In this document: positions 34,278 to 42,269 of the stretch, in pieces
How the letters are laid out: every line of letters starts with the position of its first letter
Numbering within the stretch: position 1 is the first letter of the stretch
NCBI RefSeq assembly: GCF_000194605.1
Contig: NC_015321.1
Location: 1,240,001-1,304,000 of the forward strand
Origin: Fluviicola taffensis DSM 16823
GTDB taxonomy: Bacteria; Bacteroidota; Bacteroidia; Flavobacteriales_D; Crocinitomicaceae
Direction: 5' to 3'
DNA: 64,000 nt
The notes under the pieces: model-generated
What the model saw: the letters and a program-made list of their open reading frames with translations, nothing else
Databases searched by the model: none
What the model was told of the DNA's origin: nothing
Position numbers and translations under genes: made by a program

Positions 34278-35615
34278 TTATTTGATCTTTTGTCCCAACG
34301 TTTTACGGTCAATTCCGAGAATTTCGGCTGCCTTGGTTTTATTTTGGTTAACTGATTCAAGTACTTTTAGAATATACTCTCGTTCCTGATCCTTCAATGT
34401 TTTAAAACTGGAAGAACTTGGAGAATATGCAGGCATTGGAGCCTTTAAATAATCTGATAAATCTTTGACATCGATGATTCCTCTTCCCATAATGAGGGAG
34501 CGTTGAACGACATTTTCCAATTCACGCACATTTCCAGGCCATGAATGACGCAGTAATATTTCAACCGCTTGATCCGTAATTTCCGGTTTTCGAGTCAATT
34601 CTGCCCCATGTTTTCGTAAGAAGAAATGAACCAATAATGGAATATCGTCTTTTCGATCGCGCAATGCAGGCATTTCAATATTCACCACATTCAAGCGGTA
34701 ATACAAATCTTCTCGAAACGATCCTTGTCGAACCATTTGTTGCAAATTGGAATTCGTTGCGGCAATAATTCGCACATCTATTTTCTCTGCTTTGGAAGAT
34801 CCAATCATAGTGATTTCCTTTTCTTGCAAAACGCGAAGCAAACGAGTTTGTACATTGTGCGATGCATTCCCGATTTCATCCAAGAAAATCGTCCCTTGAT
34901 TGGCTGCTTGAAAGAAACCAACACGATTTTCCATTGCACCCGTAAAAGAGCCTTTCAAAAATCCGAATAGTTCACTTTCCAATAAATTTTCAGGAATAGC
35001 TCCGCAATTGACACTTATAAAAGGTGCTTTGGAACGATGTCCGCTGTAATGAATTGCTCGTGCAACTAATTCTTTTCCTGTTCCGCTTTCACCTTCAATT
35101 AGCACTGTGGCCGAATTATTCTTGATTAATTGAATCACATCTGCCAACTGATTCATAGCTTCAGAGCGGCCAATCATTCCCAAAACTGCAAAAGGACTTG
35201 GATTTTCTAGATTTTCATTTGATTTGAATTCCCGACGATTATTCCTGTTTTTCAACAAGCAATTTTCAACCGACTGACTCAATTCTATTTGCGTAAAAGG
35301 TTTCACTAAATAATCGATGACGCCAAATTTCACTGCTTCAACAGCACCTGAAATGGATGGATAACCCGTAACAACCAATACTGGTAATTCGGGGTAATGT
35401 TCTTTGACGTAATGAACCAATTGCATTCCGTTTATTTCCGGCATTTGCAAATCCGTAATCAATAAATCAACAGAAGTATGTTTGAGTAATTCAATGGCAT
35501 CAGGAACATTGCTTGCTTGAAAGGTAATGAGATGCATTCCTTTTAATTGGCGCTGAAGCAATTCCAACATTTCCAATGAATCATCAACAACTAGAACACT
35601 TTCTCCCTTCATCAT
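34278..35615 (-). CDS. NtrC-family sigma-54-type response regulator
   Basis: 445 residues in three domains: receiver (phosphorylation site Asp55 in LLITDLQMPE, Lys105 in DYLVKPF), AAA+ ATPase (Walker A GESGTGKE 175-182, sigma-54 contact loop GSFTGA 222-227, Walker B FLDEIG 244-249, RNVRELEN-type GNVRELENVV) and a C-terminal Fis-type helix-turn-helix (NQNKTKAAEILGIDRKTLG). The usual GAFTGA loop carries Ala to Ser, and the preceding LFGHEKG is LFGFLKG, so sigma-54 contact may be altered. Start codon overlaps the kinase stop by four bases, so the two are translationally coupled. Confidence 0.92.
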   Translation of the reverse strand: MMKGESVLVVDDSLEMLELLQRQLKGMHLITFQASNVPDAIELLKHTSVDLLITDLQMPEINGMQLVHYVKEHYPELPVLVVTGYPSISGAVEAVKFGVIDYLVKPFTQIELSQSVENCLLKNRNNRREFKSNENLENPSPFAVLGMIGRSEAMNQLADVIQLIKNNSATVLIEGESGTGKELVARAIHYSGHRSKAPFISVNCGAIPENLLESELFGFLKGSFTGAMENRVGFFQAANQGTIFLDEIGNASHNVQTRLLRVLQEKEITMIGSSKAEKIDVRIIAATNSNLQQMVRQGSFREDLYYRLNVVNIEMPALRDRKDDIPLLVHFFLRKHGAELTRKPEITDQAVEILLRHSWPGNVRELENVVQRSLIMGRGIIDVKDLSDYLKAPMPAYSPSSSSFKTLKDQEREYILKVLESVNQNKTKAAEILGIDRKTLGQKIK

Positions 35616-36772
35616 TTTTGTTTTTTAGGCAAGACAATACGAAATACCGTGCCTTCATTTACTTTTGATTTCACAAAAATACTTCCTTTGTGGGATTTCA
35701 CAATTCCATGAACGACACTCAAGCCCAAGCCCATTCCCTCTCCAAGTTCTTTGGTGGTGAAGAATGGCTCAAAAATTTGGGTTACTGTTTCTTCCGACAT
35801 TCCAATTCCAAAATCCTGAATAATCAGCTCCGCATTTTCTCCTTTATCGCAAACTTCAATCAAAATTTGCCCTTCTTTTGGTGATGCGTGCAATGCATTG
35901 TTGATCAAATTAAATACTACCTGTGTAATTTGAACAGTATCCAACTGAACCAAAATCGGATTTTTATCCAAGCGCATCTTCCAATCAATTTTCTTGCTCT
36001 CCAAGGACGGTTTTATCAATAAAACAGTATCATTAACCACTGCTTGCAGCGATACAAATTCAAATCTTTGTGGCAATTCACAGGAGAAATACATCAGTTT
36101 TTTCACCACTTCTCGAGCATGAATTGCAGCATGTACAATTTTCTGTGCATCTGCCAAAGTGGATGAATCTTTTGAATCATCAATAATCAATTGTGAAAAC
36201 CCAAGAATACTTCCCAGTGGCGTATTGAGTTCATGTGCAATTCCGGCAGTAATTTCTCCAAGTACTTTTAAGCGATCGTGATGTTTTAAACTTTCCAAAT
36301 AGCGCAACTCACGAGATTTAATTTCCTGATGTTCGATAAATAGAGCCAAATCAATCGCCAACTTCTCTAATAACCGGTATTCATCTTCTAAAAAGTCGGC
36401 TTTTTTATAACTTGATGCAGGATAATAAATACGAATGCGACCTATTCCTTGGTCATTTACACGAATAATCTGTTCTTGAAACACATTTTCGAGCGGTTCT
36501 TCTGCAGACTTAAACCAATCCGTACGAATTTGAATGTGACAAATTGCCGCTTCATCGTGTTGCCATGCTTTTGGAATACGGTGAACAATCTCCTCAATAA
36601 TTTCATCAAATGATTTACTTGAATCAAGGGTGATTTTTGCAATATCATACAAGCACCCCAATTCTTTTAAGCGTTCATGGAGTATTTCGCTTTCTGTATT
36701 TTTCACAGGAATCTGATTGGAATGATTAATTAATAAATTTATAATTCTCGATCCACGTTGAATCTGTGACAT
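35612..36772 (-). CDS. Soluble sensor histidine kinase
   Basis: 386 residues without membrane helices. N-terminal part (about 30-150) resembles a GAF-type sensor domain (LKELGCLYDIAKITLDSS, ELRYLE linker), followed by HisKA with the phospho-accepting His180 in AGIAHELNTPLGSILGF and a HATPase domain (NLINNALHAS N-box, DFGIGMSEETVTQIFEPFFTTK, GMGLGLSVVHGI). It therefore probably senses a cytoplasmic signal. The ATG at 36772 overlaps the preceding gene by 47 bases; GTG at 36706 is a non-overlapping alternative. Partner regulator follows directly. Confidence 0.9.
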   Translation of the reverse strand: MSQIQRGSRIINLLINHSNQIPVKNTESEILHERLKELGCLYDIAKITLDSSKSFDEIIEEIVHRIPKAWQHDEAAICHIQIRTDWFKSAEEPLENVFQEQIIRVNDQGIGRIRIYYPASSYKKADFLEDEYRLLEKLAIDLALFIEHQEIKSRELRYLESLKHHDRLKVLGEITAGIAHELNTPLGSILGFSQLIIDDSKDSSTLADAQKIVHAAIHAREVVKKLMYFSCELPQRFEFVSLQAVVNDTVLLIKPSLESKKIDWKMRLDKNPILVQLDTVQITQVVFNLINNALHASPKEGQILIEVCDKGENAELIIQDFGIGMSEETVTQIFEPFFTTKELGEGMGLGLSVVHGIVKSHKGSIFVKSKVNEGTVFRIVLPKKQK

Positions 36773-37286
36773 CGTACATCAACTTCCAAAAATTGGTATC
36801 CACAATATAATCAAAATCCAGTTGCTTGATATTGTATCGATTCGCCAAATATTCTTCTTGCTTTAAATTAGGTCTCATTCTATTCAAACTCCACCCTGCT
36901 TCGTTTTTACCTAGATAAGGCCAATCTGAAAAGCGAATCTTCCACAAACTATCCATAGCGGGACAATAGCCAATTTCCACTCGAATCGTATCATTGACAA
37001 AAACACCACCAACAATACGATTTTCACGAAAGTAATCGATTTTATTGGGATTAAAAGGGCTTGGCCAATAACCACTCAGCACCTTTATAAACTCATCTTT
37101 ATTGGTAAAGACTCTAGAAGCTCTTAAGATTCCATCTGCCGAATATTTCTGTGCTACGAAAGTAACAACTTGTGAATTTGCACCCGTAGAAATACGCGCA
37201 CCGAAGACATATTTAAAAGAGCTCTGGTTTTCATTCGAAAATGAAAAAACAACGGTAAGCAATATGAGTGCAATGAATGACTTCAC
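36726..37286 (-). CDS. Exported protein of unknown function
   Basis: 186 residues with a short signal peptide (MKSFIALILLTVVFSFS). The mature part is rich in aromatic residues (SGYWPSPFNPNKIDYFREN, IRFSDWPYLGKN) and contains one cysteine. No family recognised. Its end overlaps the annotated start of the histidine kinase gene by 47 bases, so it may be the first gene of the same transcript, or the kinase may start at 36706. Confidence 0.62.
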   Translation of the reverse strand: MKSFIALILLTVVFSFSNENQSSFKYVFGARISTGANSQVVTFVAQKYSADGILRASRVFTNKDEFIKVLSGYWPSPFNPNKIDYFRENRIVGGVFVNDTIRVEIGYCPAMDSLWKIRFSDWPYLGKNEAGWSLNRMRPNLKQEEYLANRYNIKQLDFDYIVDTNFWKLMYDVTDSTWIENYKFIN

Positions 37287-37334
37287 AGTCCTAGAACGCT
37301 AATTCGAGTAAAATTGTTTCAAATACTTTAAAAA

Positions 37335-37901
37335 TCAATCAAAGCGAATCACCTGACTAGGCATCACCACGGCATTTAATCGGATATCTGTTGGTAGCAC
37401 ATCATCAATATTCTGCTCCAAATCAAAGTAGTGCAAGCCTACAAACAAGCAATTCGGGGCACATTTACGTAAAAACCGATCGTAAAACCCTTTTCCATAG
37501 CCAACTCTATTTCCTTTCACATCTGCAGCCAAAAGCGGTACAAAGACGATGTCAAACTTATCAGCAGCAATTACTTTTCCTTTTTTTGGTTCAGGAATTC
37601 CTTTTTGATTAATCTCCAATTGATCAGTAGATTCAAACAGATAATGGCGCATTTCAAAGGTTTCAAAATTGGTTTTTGGAATGGCAACAGTTGCTCCAAC
37701 CCCCATCGCTCTTTCCCAAAGAAGATACGTATTTAATTCACGTTGACGCTCAATCGGAAGAAAAATAGAAATCGTTTTTTCAGAAAGTTGAAAATGGGTT
37801 AAAGTCATCTCAACAATTGTTTCAGAAAGTCGTTCTAACTCTCCAGGAGAGAGTTGCAACCTCATTTCTTTGTATTTCTGACGTAACTCTGCCTTGGTCA
37901 T
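37335..37901 (-). CDS. 5-formyltetrahydrofolate cyclo-ligase
   Basis: Converts 5-formyl-THF to methenyl-THF with ATP. The 188 residues show KAELRQKYKEMRLQLS at the N-terminus, ISIFLPIERQRELNT and the C-terminal signature ADVKGNRVGYGKGFYDRFL followed by VGLHYFDL. The ATG at 37901 is chosen; an in-frame upstream ATG at 37952 would add 17 residues with no family match. Stands alone on the minus strand. Confidence 0.92.
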   Translation of the reverse strand: MTKAELRQKYKEMRLQLSPGELERLSETIVEMTLTHFQLSEKTISIFLPIERQRELNTYLLWERAMGVGATVAIPKTNFETFEMRHYLFESTDQLEINQKGIPEPKKGKVIAADKFDIVFVPLLAADVKGNRVGYGKGFYDRFLRKCAPNCLFVGLHYFDLEQNIDDVLPTDIRLNAVVMPSQVIRFD

Positions 37902-38184
37902 AATCGTTGATTGTTTGCGAAAAATCCAAACTAAATAATGGAAGGTCTTCAACCACTTAACCTGAATTTCGCTACTAAATTAGTTGAAAGACATTAATTA
38001 ACACACTATCAAGTTAATAATTCGTTTGAAAAATAGAAAGGTAATTCAAATTTTGACAAAAATGTGACAATTTAATTCGCATCGGAAATCATAAAAAAAA
38101 CAGGAAATCAATCATTATTTCAAGGAATTCAAGTTATTTAACAAAAAAAGAAGTGTATTGCACTTTATAATTTTTCTAAGTAAG

Positions 38185-38192
38185 TATATTTA
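38185..38192 (+). promoter_or_regulatory. -7-like box four bases before the acidic small-protein gene
   Basis: TATATTTA differs from TAnnTTTG by the last base and lies four bases before the GTG at 38197, the same geometry as murI, tdk and 17321. The best -33 TTG (38158-38160) is 24 bases away, which is long. Confidence 0.35.
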
Positions 38193-38196
38193 CGCC

Positions 38197-38553
38197 GTGT
38201 ATAAAAGTCTTCGTTTAATTTCGATCATTTGTTTTTTATCCCTGACTAGTAATCTAGTTGGAAATTTTGTTTGGGCTTGCATACAACAAAAAGAATCTAT
38301 CAATTTATCTTTAGAAGAAGACGATTCAGAAGAGCGAGACTCAGATTCAGAAGAAAATAATGGGAGCAGCAAAAGAGGTGTCAATCTTTTGGAAGAAGAA
38401 CTTCATTTAGCAGATTGTGCAAATCTTTCAACTTTTGATATTGATTTCAAGTTGGTTTCCCGAACTACCTTTTCTATCATCACCGACAAAACGAATGGTT
38501 CCAAAAAAGCACCACTCGATAATCCTCCCGAAATCGTTCCTGAATTTAGCTAA
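38197..38553 (+). CDS. Small acidic exported protein next to SulP/carbonic anhydrase
   Basis: 118 residues if GTG at 38197 is the start; a TTG at 38158 would add 13. The N-terminal helix (LRLISIICFLSLTSNLVGNF) could be a signal peptide or membrane anchor. Then comes a strikingly acidic, serine-rich stretch (LEEDDSEERDSDSEENNG) and a conserved-looking tail (DIDFKLVSRTTFSI). I recognise no family. It lies 34 bases before the SulP gene. Acidic extracellular patches of this kind can bind calcium or other cations, which is only a suggestion. Confidence 0.5.
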   Translation: MYKSLRLISIICFLSLTSNLVGNFVWACIQQKESINLSLEEDDSEERDSDSEENNGSSKRGVNLLEEELHLADCANLSTFDIDFKLVSRTTFSIITDKTNGSKKAPLDNPPEIVPEFS

Positions 38554-38587
38554 CATCCCTTTTAGTTTATTTCGTTAACGACTTTAC

Positions 38588-40114
38588 ATGAAGAATTTAT
38601 TTAAAACTTGGAAGCAGGATATTCCTGCTGGCCTAGTTGTTTTTTTAGTTGCAGTTCCGCTATGTCTTGGAATTGCCTTAGCCTCTGAGGCACCTGTATT
38701 TTCTGGCTTGATAGCTGGAATTATTGGAGGTGTAGTAGTAGGAAGTATTTCTGGATCGGCAATCGGCGTTTCTGGTCCAGCAGCTGGATTGACGGCCATT
38801 GTAGCTACAGCAATTACTGATTTGGGTTCTTTCGAACTCTTTTTAGCGGCTGTTGTTTTTGCTGGAATTTTTCAACTCATTCTTGGCATTATAAAAGCTG
38901 GTTTTATTTCTTTTTACTTTCCAAATGTGGTGATTAAAGGAATGCTCGCAGCAATTGGACTTTTGATTATATTCAAGCAAATTCCTCATGCTATTGGATA
39001 TGACAAAGATTTTGAAGGAGATGAAAGCTTTTTTCAAGCTGACGGTCACAATACTTTTTCGGAACTTTTTTACAGCTTAAATTACATCTCCATTCCAGCA
39101 GTTGTGATTTGTTTAGTTTCTGTATTGGTACTCATTCTTTGGGATAAGAAATTTATTCAAAAAACCTTCTTGAAATTTGTTCCTGGACCACTCATTGTGG
39201 TATTGATTGGAATCATTGCTACCATTTCATTGCAAGAGACTTCATGGAATTTAATTCCAAAACACCGCGTGGATTTGGGAATAAACGGCAAATCATTTGG
39301 GGAGCTTTTTACTTTCCCAGATTTTAGCCAATTGGGAAATTACAAATTGTACCTTACAGCTGCTACTTTAGCTGTTGTAGCAAGTTTGGAAACACTCTTA
39401 AGTTTGGATGCAGCAGATAAATTGGACAATAAGAAGCGAATCACATCTGGAAACAGAGAGTTATTAGCTCAAGGATTTGGAAATATTGCTTCGGGATTAA
39501 TTGGTGGATTGCCTGTAACACAAGTGGTAGTTCGAACATCTGCAAACGTAAATTCAGGTGGAACCAATAAACTAGCAACCATCTTTCATGGTGTATTGAT
39601 TGCCGTTGCGGTACTTTCCATCCCTCATGTTTTCAGTTTTGTTCCTTATGCTTCATTGGCAGCAATTCTAATCATGGTCGGATTTAAACTGGCAAAACCA
39701 ACGCTTTTCAAGAAAGTGTTCAAAGAAGGATGGTTGCAATTCATTCCATTTATTGTTACAATCATTGGTATTCTTTTGACCGATTTGTTAATTGGAATTT
39801 CAATTGGATTAGGCGTTTCATTTTTAGTGATTCTCTACTACAATTTTAAATTATCTCACTACCTTTCGGTAGAAGACGACATTTACCACATTCGTTTAAC
39901 AGAGCACATGACCTTTTTAAATAAAGCGTCATTGATTGAAACATTGCTTAAGATACCCAACAATGTAAAGGTGATTATTGATGAAAGTAAAGCTAAATTC
40001 ATCGCTAATGACATTATTGAGTCAATCGAAGACTTTAAAATACGAGCACAAGATAAAAACATAGAAATAGAAATTATAACTCCAAAAGAATCAAAATATG
40101 AAAGAGATATTTGA
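38588..40114 (+). CDS. SulP-family inorganic anion transporter (likely bicarbonate)
   Basis: 508 residues with a SulP core of 10-14 helices and the family start FKTWKQDIPAGLVVFLVAVPLCLGIALASEAP (in order). The C-terminal tail (about 420-508) is a degenerate STAS domain (LIETLLKIPNNVKVIIDESKAKFI). SulP proteins paired with carbonic anhydrase typically move bicarbonate, and here the carbonic anhydrase gene overlaps the 3' end by 17 bases, so bicarbonate uptake is the best guess over sulfate. Confidence 0.9.
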   Translation: MKNLFKTWKQDIPAGLVVFLVAVPLCLGIALASEAPVFSGLIAGIIGGVVVGSISGSAIGVSGPAAGLTAIVATAITDLGSFELFLAAVVFAGIFQLILGIIKAGFISFYFPNVVIKGMLAAIGLLIIFKQIPHAIGYDKDFEGDESFFQADGHNTFSELFYSLNYISIPAVVICLVSVLVLILWDKKFIQKTFLKFVPGPLIVVLIGIIATISLQETSWNLIPKHRVDLGINGKSFGELFTFPDFSQLGNYKLYLTAATLAVVASLETLLSLDAADKLDNKKRITSGNRELLAQGFGNIASGLIGGLPVTQVVVRTSANVNSGGTNKLATIFHGVLIAVAVLSIPHVFSFVPYASLAAILIMVGFKLAKPTLFKKVFKEGWLQFIPFIVTIIGILLTDLLIGISIGLGVSFLVILYYNFKLSHYLSVEDDIYHIRLTEHMTFLNKASLIETLLKIPNNVKVIIDESKAKFIANDIIESIEDFKIRAQDKNIEIEIITPKESKYERDI

Positions 40115-40724
40115 AGGAAACAAAGCATGGGTCGAAGAAACATTAGCAAAAGACCCTACATTTTTTGACAATTTATCAAAAGGTCAAACACCAGAATATT
40201 TATGGATTGGTTGTTCAGATAGTCGTGTTCCTGCGAATGAAATCGTAAATCTTCCTCCAGGAAGTATTTTTGTACAACGTAATATTGCCAATCAAGTAAT
40301 TAATTCCGACATGAACCTATTGAGTGTCGTTTATTATGCAGTGAAATACTTGAAAGTGAAACACATTTTAGTTGTTGGGCATTATGGTTGTGGTGGCGTT
40401 GCTGCAGCAATGAGCAATAAAAGTTTTGGCTTTTTAGACAACTGGTTGGTGAGTATTAAGAATGTTTACATGAAACACCAACATGAATTAGACGGAATCA
40501 ATGATGAAGCCTTACGTACAGATCGTTTAGTGGAGTTAAATGCTATCGAACAAGCACGAAACATGGCTAAAATTTCATTTATTCAAGAAGAATGGCAGAA
40601 CGATAACAAGTTAGAAATTCATGCCATGGTTTATAGCTTAAAAGATGGAAGATTGCGTGATTTGGAAAAATCATTCAACAATTCAAATGATTTGAAAGGT
40701 GTATTTCAGGTTAACCAGTTTTAG
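40098..40724 (+). CDS. Beta-class carbonic anhydrase
   Basis: Interconverts CO2 and bicarbonate. The 208 residues have the zinc ligands Cys39, His95 and Cys98 and the Asp41-Arg43 dyad (GCSDSRVPANEIV, GHYGCGG). Its start lies 17 bases inside the SulP gene, so the two are translated together; the pair would supply bicarbonate for carboxylation reactions. Confidence 0.95.
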   Translation: MKEIFEGNKAWVEETLAKDPTFFDNLSKGQTPEYLWIGCSDSRVPANEIVNLPPGSIFVQRNIANQVINSDMNLLSVVYYAVKYLKVKHILVVGHYGCGGVAAAMSNKSFGFLDNWLVSIKNVYMKHQHELDGINDEALRTDRLVELNAIEQARNMAKISFIQEEWQNDNKLEIHAMVYSLKDGRLRDLEKSFNNSNDLKGVFQVNQF

Positions 40725-40727
40725 TCA

Positions 40728-41405
40728 ATGATTGAAGAGACAATCACTCAACTTGAAGCCATTTTTGAACCATTTAGGAATGCCAAACGTGCAGAAACTG
40801 CTCAGGCTTATCTAAAAGATCAGTTTCCATTTATCGGAATGAAAACAGAAGTTCGAAGAAGTGCTCAGAAAAAATGGGTTGATTCTCTCAAAAATATTGA
40901 CGAACGTATCATACGATGGGAAATTATTCGCGCTCTTTTTGAGAAAAAAGAGCGCGAATACCATTATGTAGCTATTGATTATTTAAATTCTTGGCCAAAA
41001 CACTACTTCTCTCCAGAAGATGCAGAAGAATTAAGATGGATACTTAGCACACATTCTTGGTGGGACAGTGTGGATGCAATCGCTTCAAATTATTTAGGAA
41101 AATGGGCAAAATTTTATCCTGAAAAAGCACGAGAAACTTTCGAAAAATGGCGTTTTGATGAATCTTTTTGGATGCAGCGTAGTTGTTTAATTTATCAATT
41201 GAAATACAGAGATGAAGTCGATAGTTTATACTTGGAACACTTGATTCAGCAGATGAATGGGAACAAAGAGTTCTTTATTCAAAAAGCCATTGGCTGGTCA
41301 CTCCGACAATTATCCAAATACAAACCGGAAGATGTAGTCGAGATACTTGCCAACAACCCAATTAAAGGATTGGCATTGAGGGAAGCGAGTAAATACCTTG
41401 ACTAA
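40728..41405 (+). CDS. AlkD-like DNA alkylation repair protein
   Basis: A 225-residue all-helical protein of the HEAT-like AlkD/DNA alkylation repair family (GMKTEVRRSAQKKWVD, REYHYVAIDYLNSW, THSWWDSVDAIASNYLG, FWMQRSCLIYQLKYR, FFIQKAIGWSLRQLSKY, LREASKYL). Such enzymes remove bulky or charged alkyl purines. Begins three bases after the carbonic anhydrase stop, probably by operon accretion rather than function. Confidence 0.9.
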   Translation: MIEETITQLEAIFEPFRNAKRAETAQAYLKDQFPFIGMKTEVRRSAQKKWVDSLKNIDERIIRWEIIRALFEKKEREYHYVAIDYLNSWPKHYFSPEDAEELRWILSTHSWWDSVDAIASNYLGKWAKFYPEKARETFEKWRFDESFWMQRSCLIYQLKYRDEVDSLYLEHLIQQMNGNKEFFIQKAIGWSLRQLSKYKPEDVVEILANNPIKGLALREASKYLD

Positions 41406-41502
41406 TTACTTAATTATCAATAATTCGTAATTAGGCATTAGGAATTCGTAATTAACTTGTTACTTTTTCAAAACCCGACATTATCTACCAAAACCCAAGA
41501 CT

Positions 41503-42066
41503 TTGTTTCAAAAGAAATCACATACTACATTTAACGAAGCCAAACAAATAGCCCTTGCTCAAAAAGACCACCGGCACTTTGGACCTTTATACGAACGTTA
41601 TTTCGAGCAATTGTTCCGATTTATCTTCAAAAGACTTGGAGGAAACGAAGAACTAGCTGGAGATTTGGTGCAGCAATGCTTTATGAAAGCTATGGCGAAT
41701 ATTACAAAGTACGAAGACCGAGGACTTCCATTCAGTGCTTGGCTATATCGAATTGCGCAAAACGAAGTCAACATGTTTTTTCGATCTGAAAAGAAAAATT
41801 ATACCGTAGAAATAACTGACAAACAAATCTTTACCATTTTAGAAGAAAATGGAGAAAACACAACCAAACAAGAAGATTTAGATCAACTGATTGAAATTAT
41901 CAATAACTTAGATGATGTTCAAACTGATTTAATAGAATTACGATTTTTTCAAGAACTCAGTTTTAAGGAAATTGCAGACATTTATCAAATTTCTGAAGCC
42001 AATGCTAAAATGAGAATTTACCGTTTATTGGAAAAAATCAATACAAATTGGAAACGCGAATCATGA
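41503..42066 (+). CDS. ECF-type RNA polymerase sigma factor
   Basis: 187 residues with sigma region 2 (FGPLYERYFEQLFRFIFKRLGG, LAGDLVQQCFMKAMANI, FSAWLYRIAQNEV) and region 4 (IELRFFQELSFKEIADIYQISEANAKMRIYRLLEKI). No ATG or GTG opens this frame before an in-frame stop at 41449, so TTG at 41503 is the likely start. The stop overlaps the ATG of a tiny membrane protein (42063), a usual place for an anti-sigma partner. It is not next to a FecR/SusC pair, so its regulon is unclear. Confidence 0.88.
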   Translation: MFQKKSHTTFNEAKQIALAQKDHRHFGPLYERYFEQLFRFIFKRLGGNEELAGDLVQQCFMKAMANITKYEDRGLPFSAWLYRIAQNEVNMFFRSEKKNYTVEITDKQIFTILEENGENTTKQEDLDQLIEIINNLDDVQTDLIELRFFQELSFKEIADIYQISEANAKMRIYRLLEKINTNWKRES

Positions 42067-42269
42067 GAAAATTTCAAAGAATATCAGAAGAAAAATCACA
42101 AGAGCCTACCAAGGAACAATTGGTGCGTTACAAAGATTTTACCTCGCTTTCTCATAAATACGAGCGTTTGACGAAACGTCCTAAAAAACCTTTGTACAGA
42201 GATCCAAAATTGTTTTTGCTCCTGCTGATCATTGGATTGATGTTCCTATTGATCTTTTTAGAATCTTAA
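42063..42269 (+). CDS. Small single-helix membrane protein, possible sigma-factor partner
   Basis: 68 residues: a charged cytoplasmic region (1-48) and one C-terminal hydrophobic helix (LFLLLLIIGLMFLLIFL). It starts inside the sigma factor stop (ATGA), so it is translationally coupled. It is much smaller than known anti-sigma factors and has no recognised domain, but position and topology fit a tail-anchored regulator. Converges with the large secreted-protein gene with a four-base overlap. Confidence 0.65.
   Translation: MRKFQRISEEKSQEPTKEQLVRYKDFTSLSHKYERLTKRPKKPLYRDPKLFLLLLIIGLMFLLIFLES

Noticed and set aside
38190-38384. 64-codon minus-strand frame with a serine run over the acidic small-protein gene
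   Set aside because: The serine run is the mirror of GAA/GAT-rich codons in the plus-strand gene, whose signal-like helix and position before SulP are more convincing.
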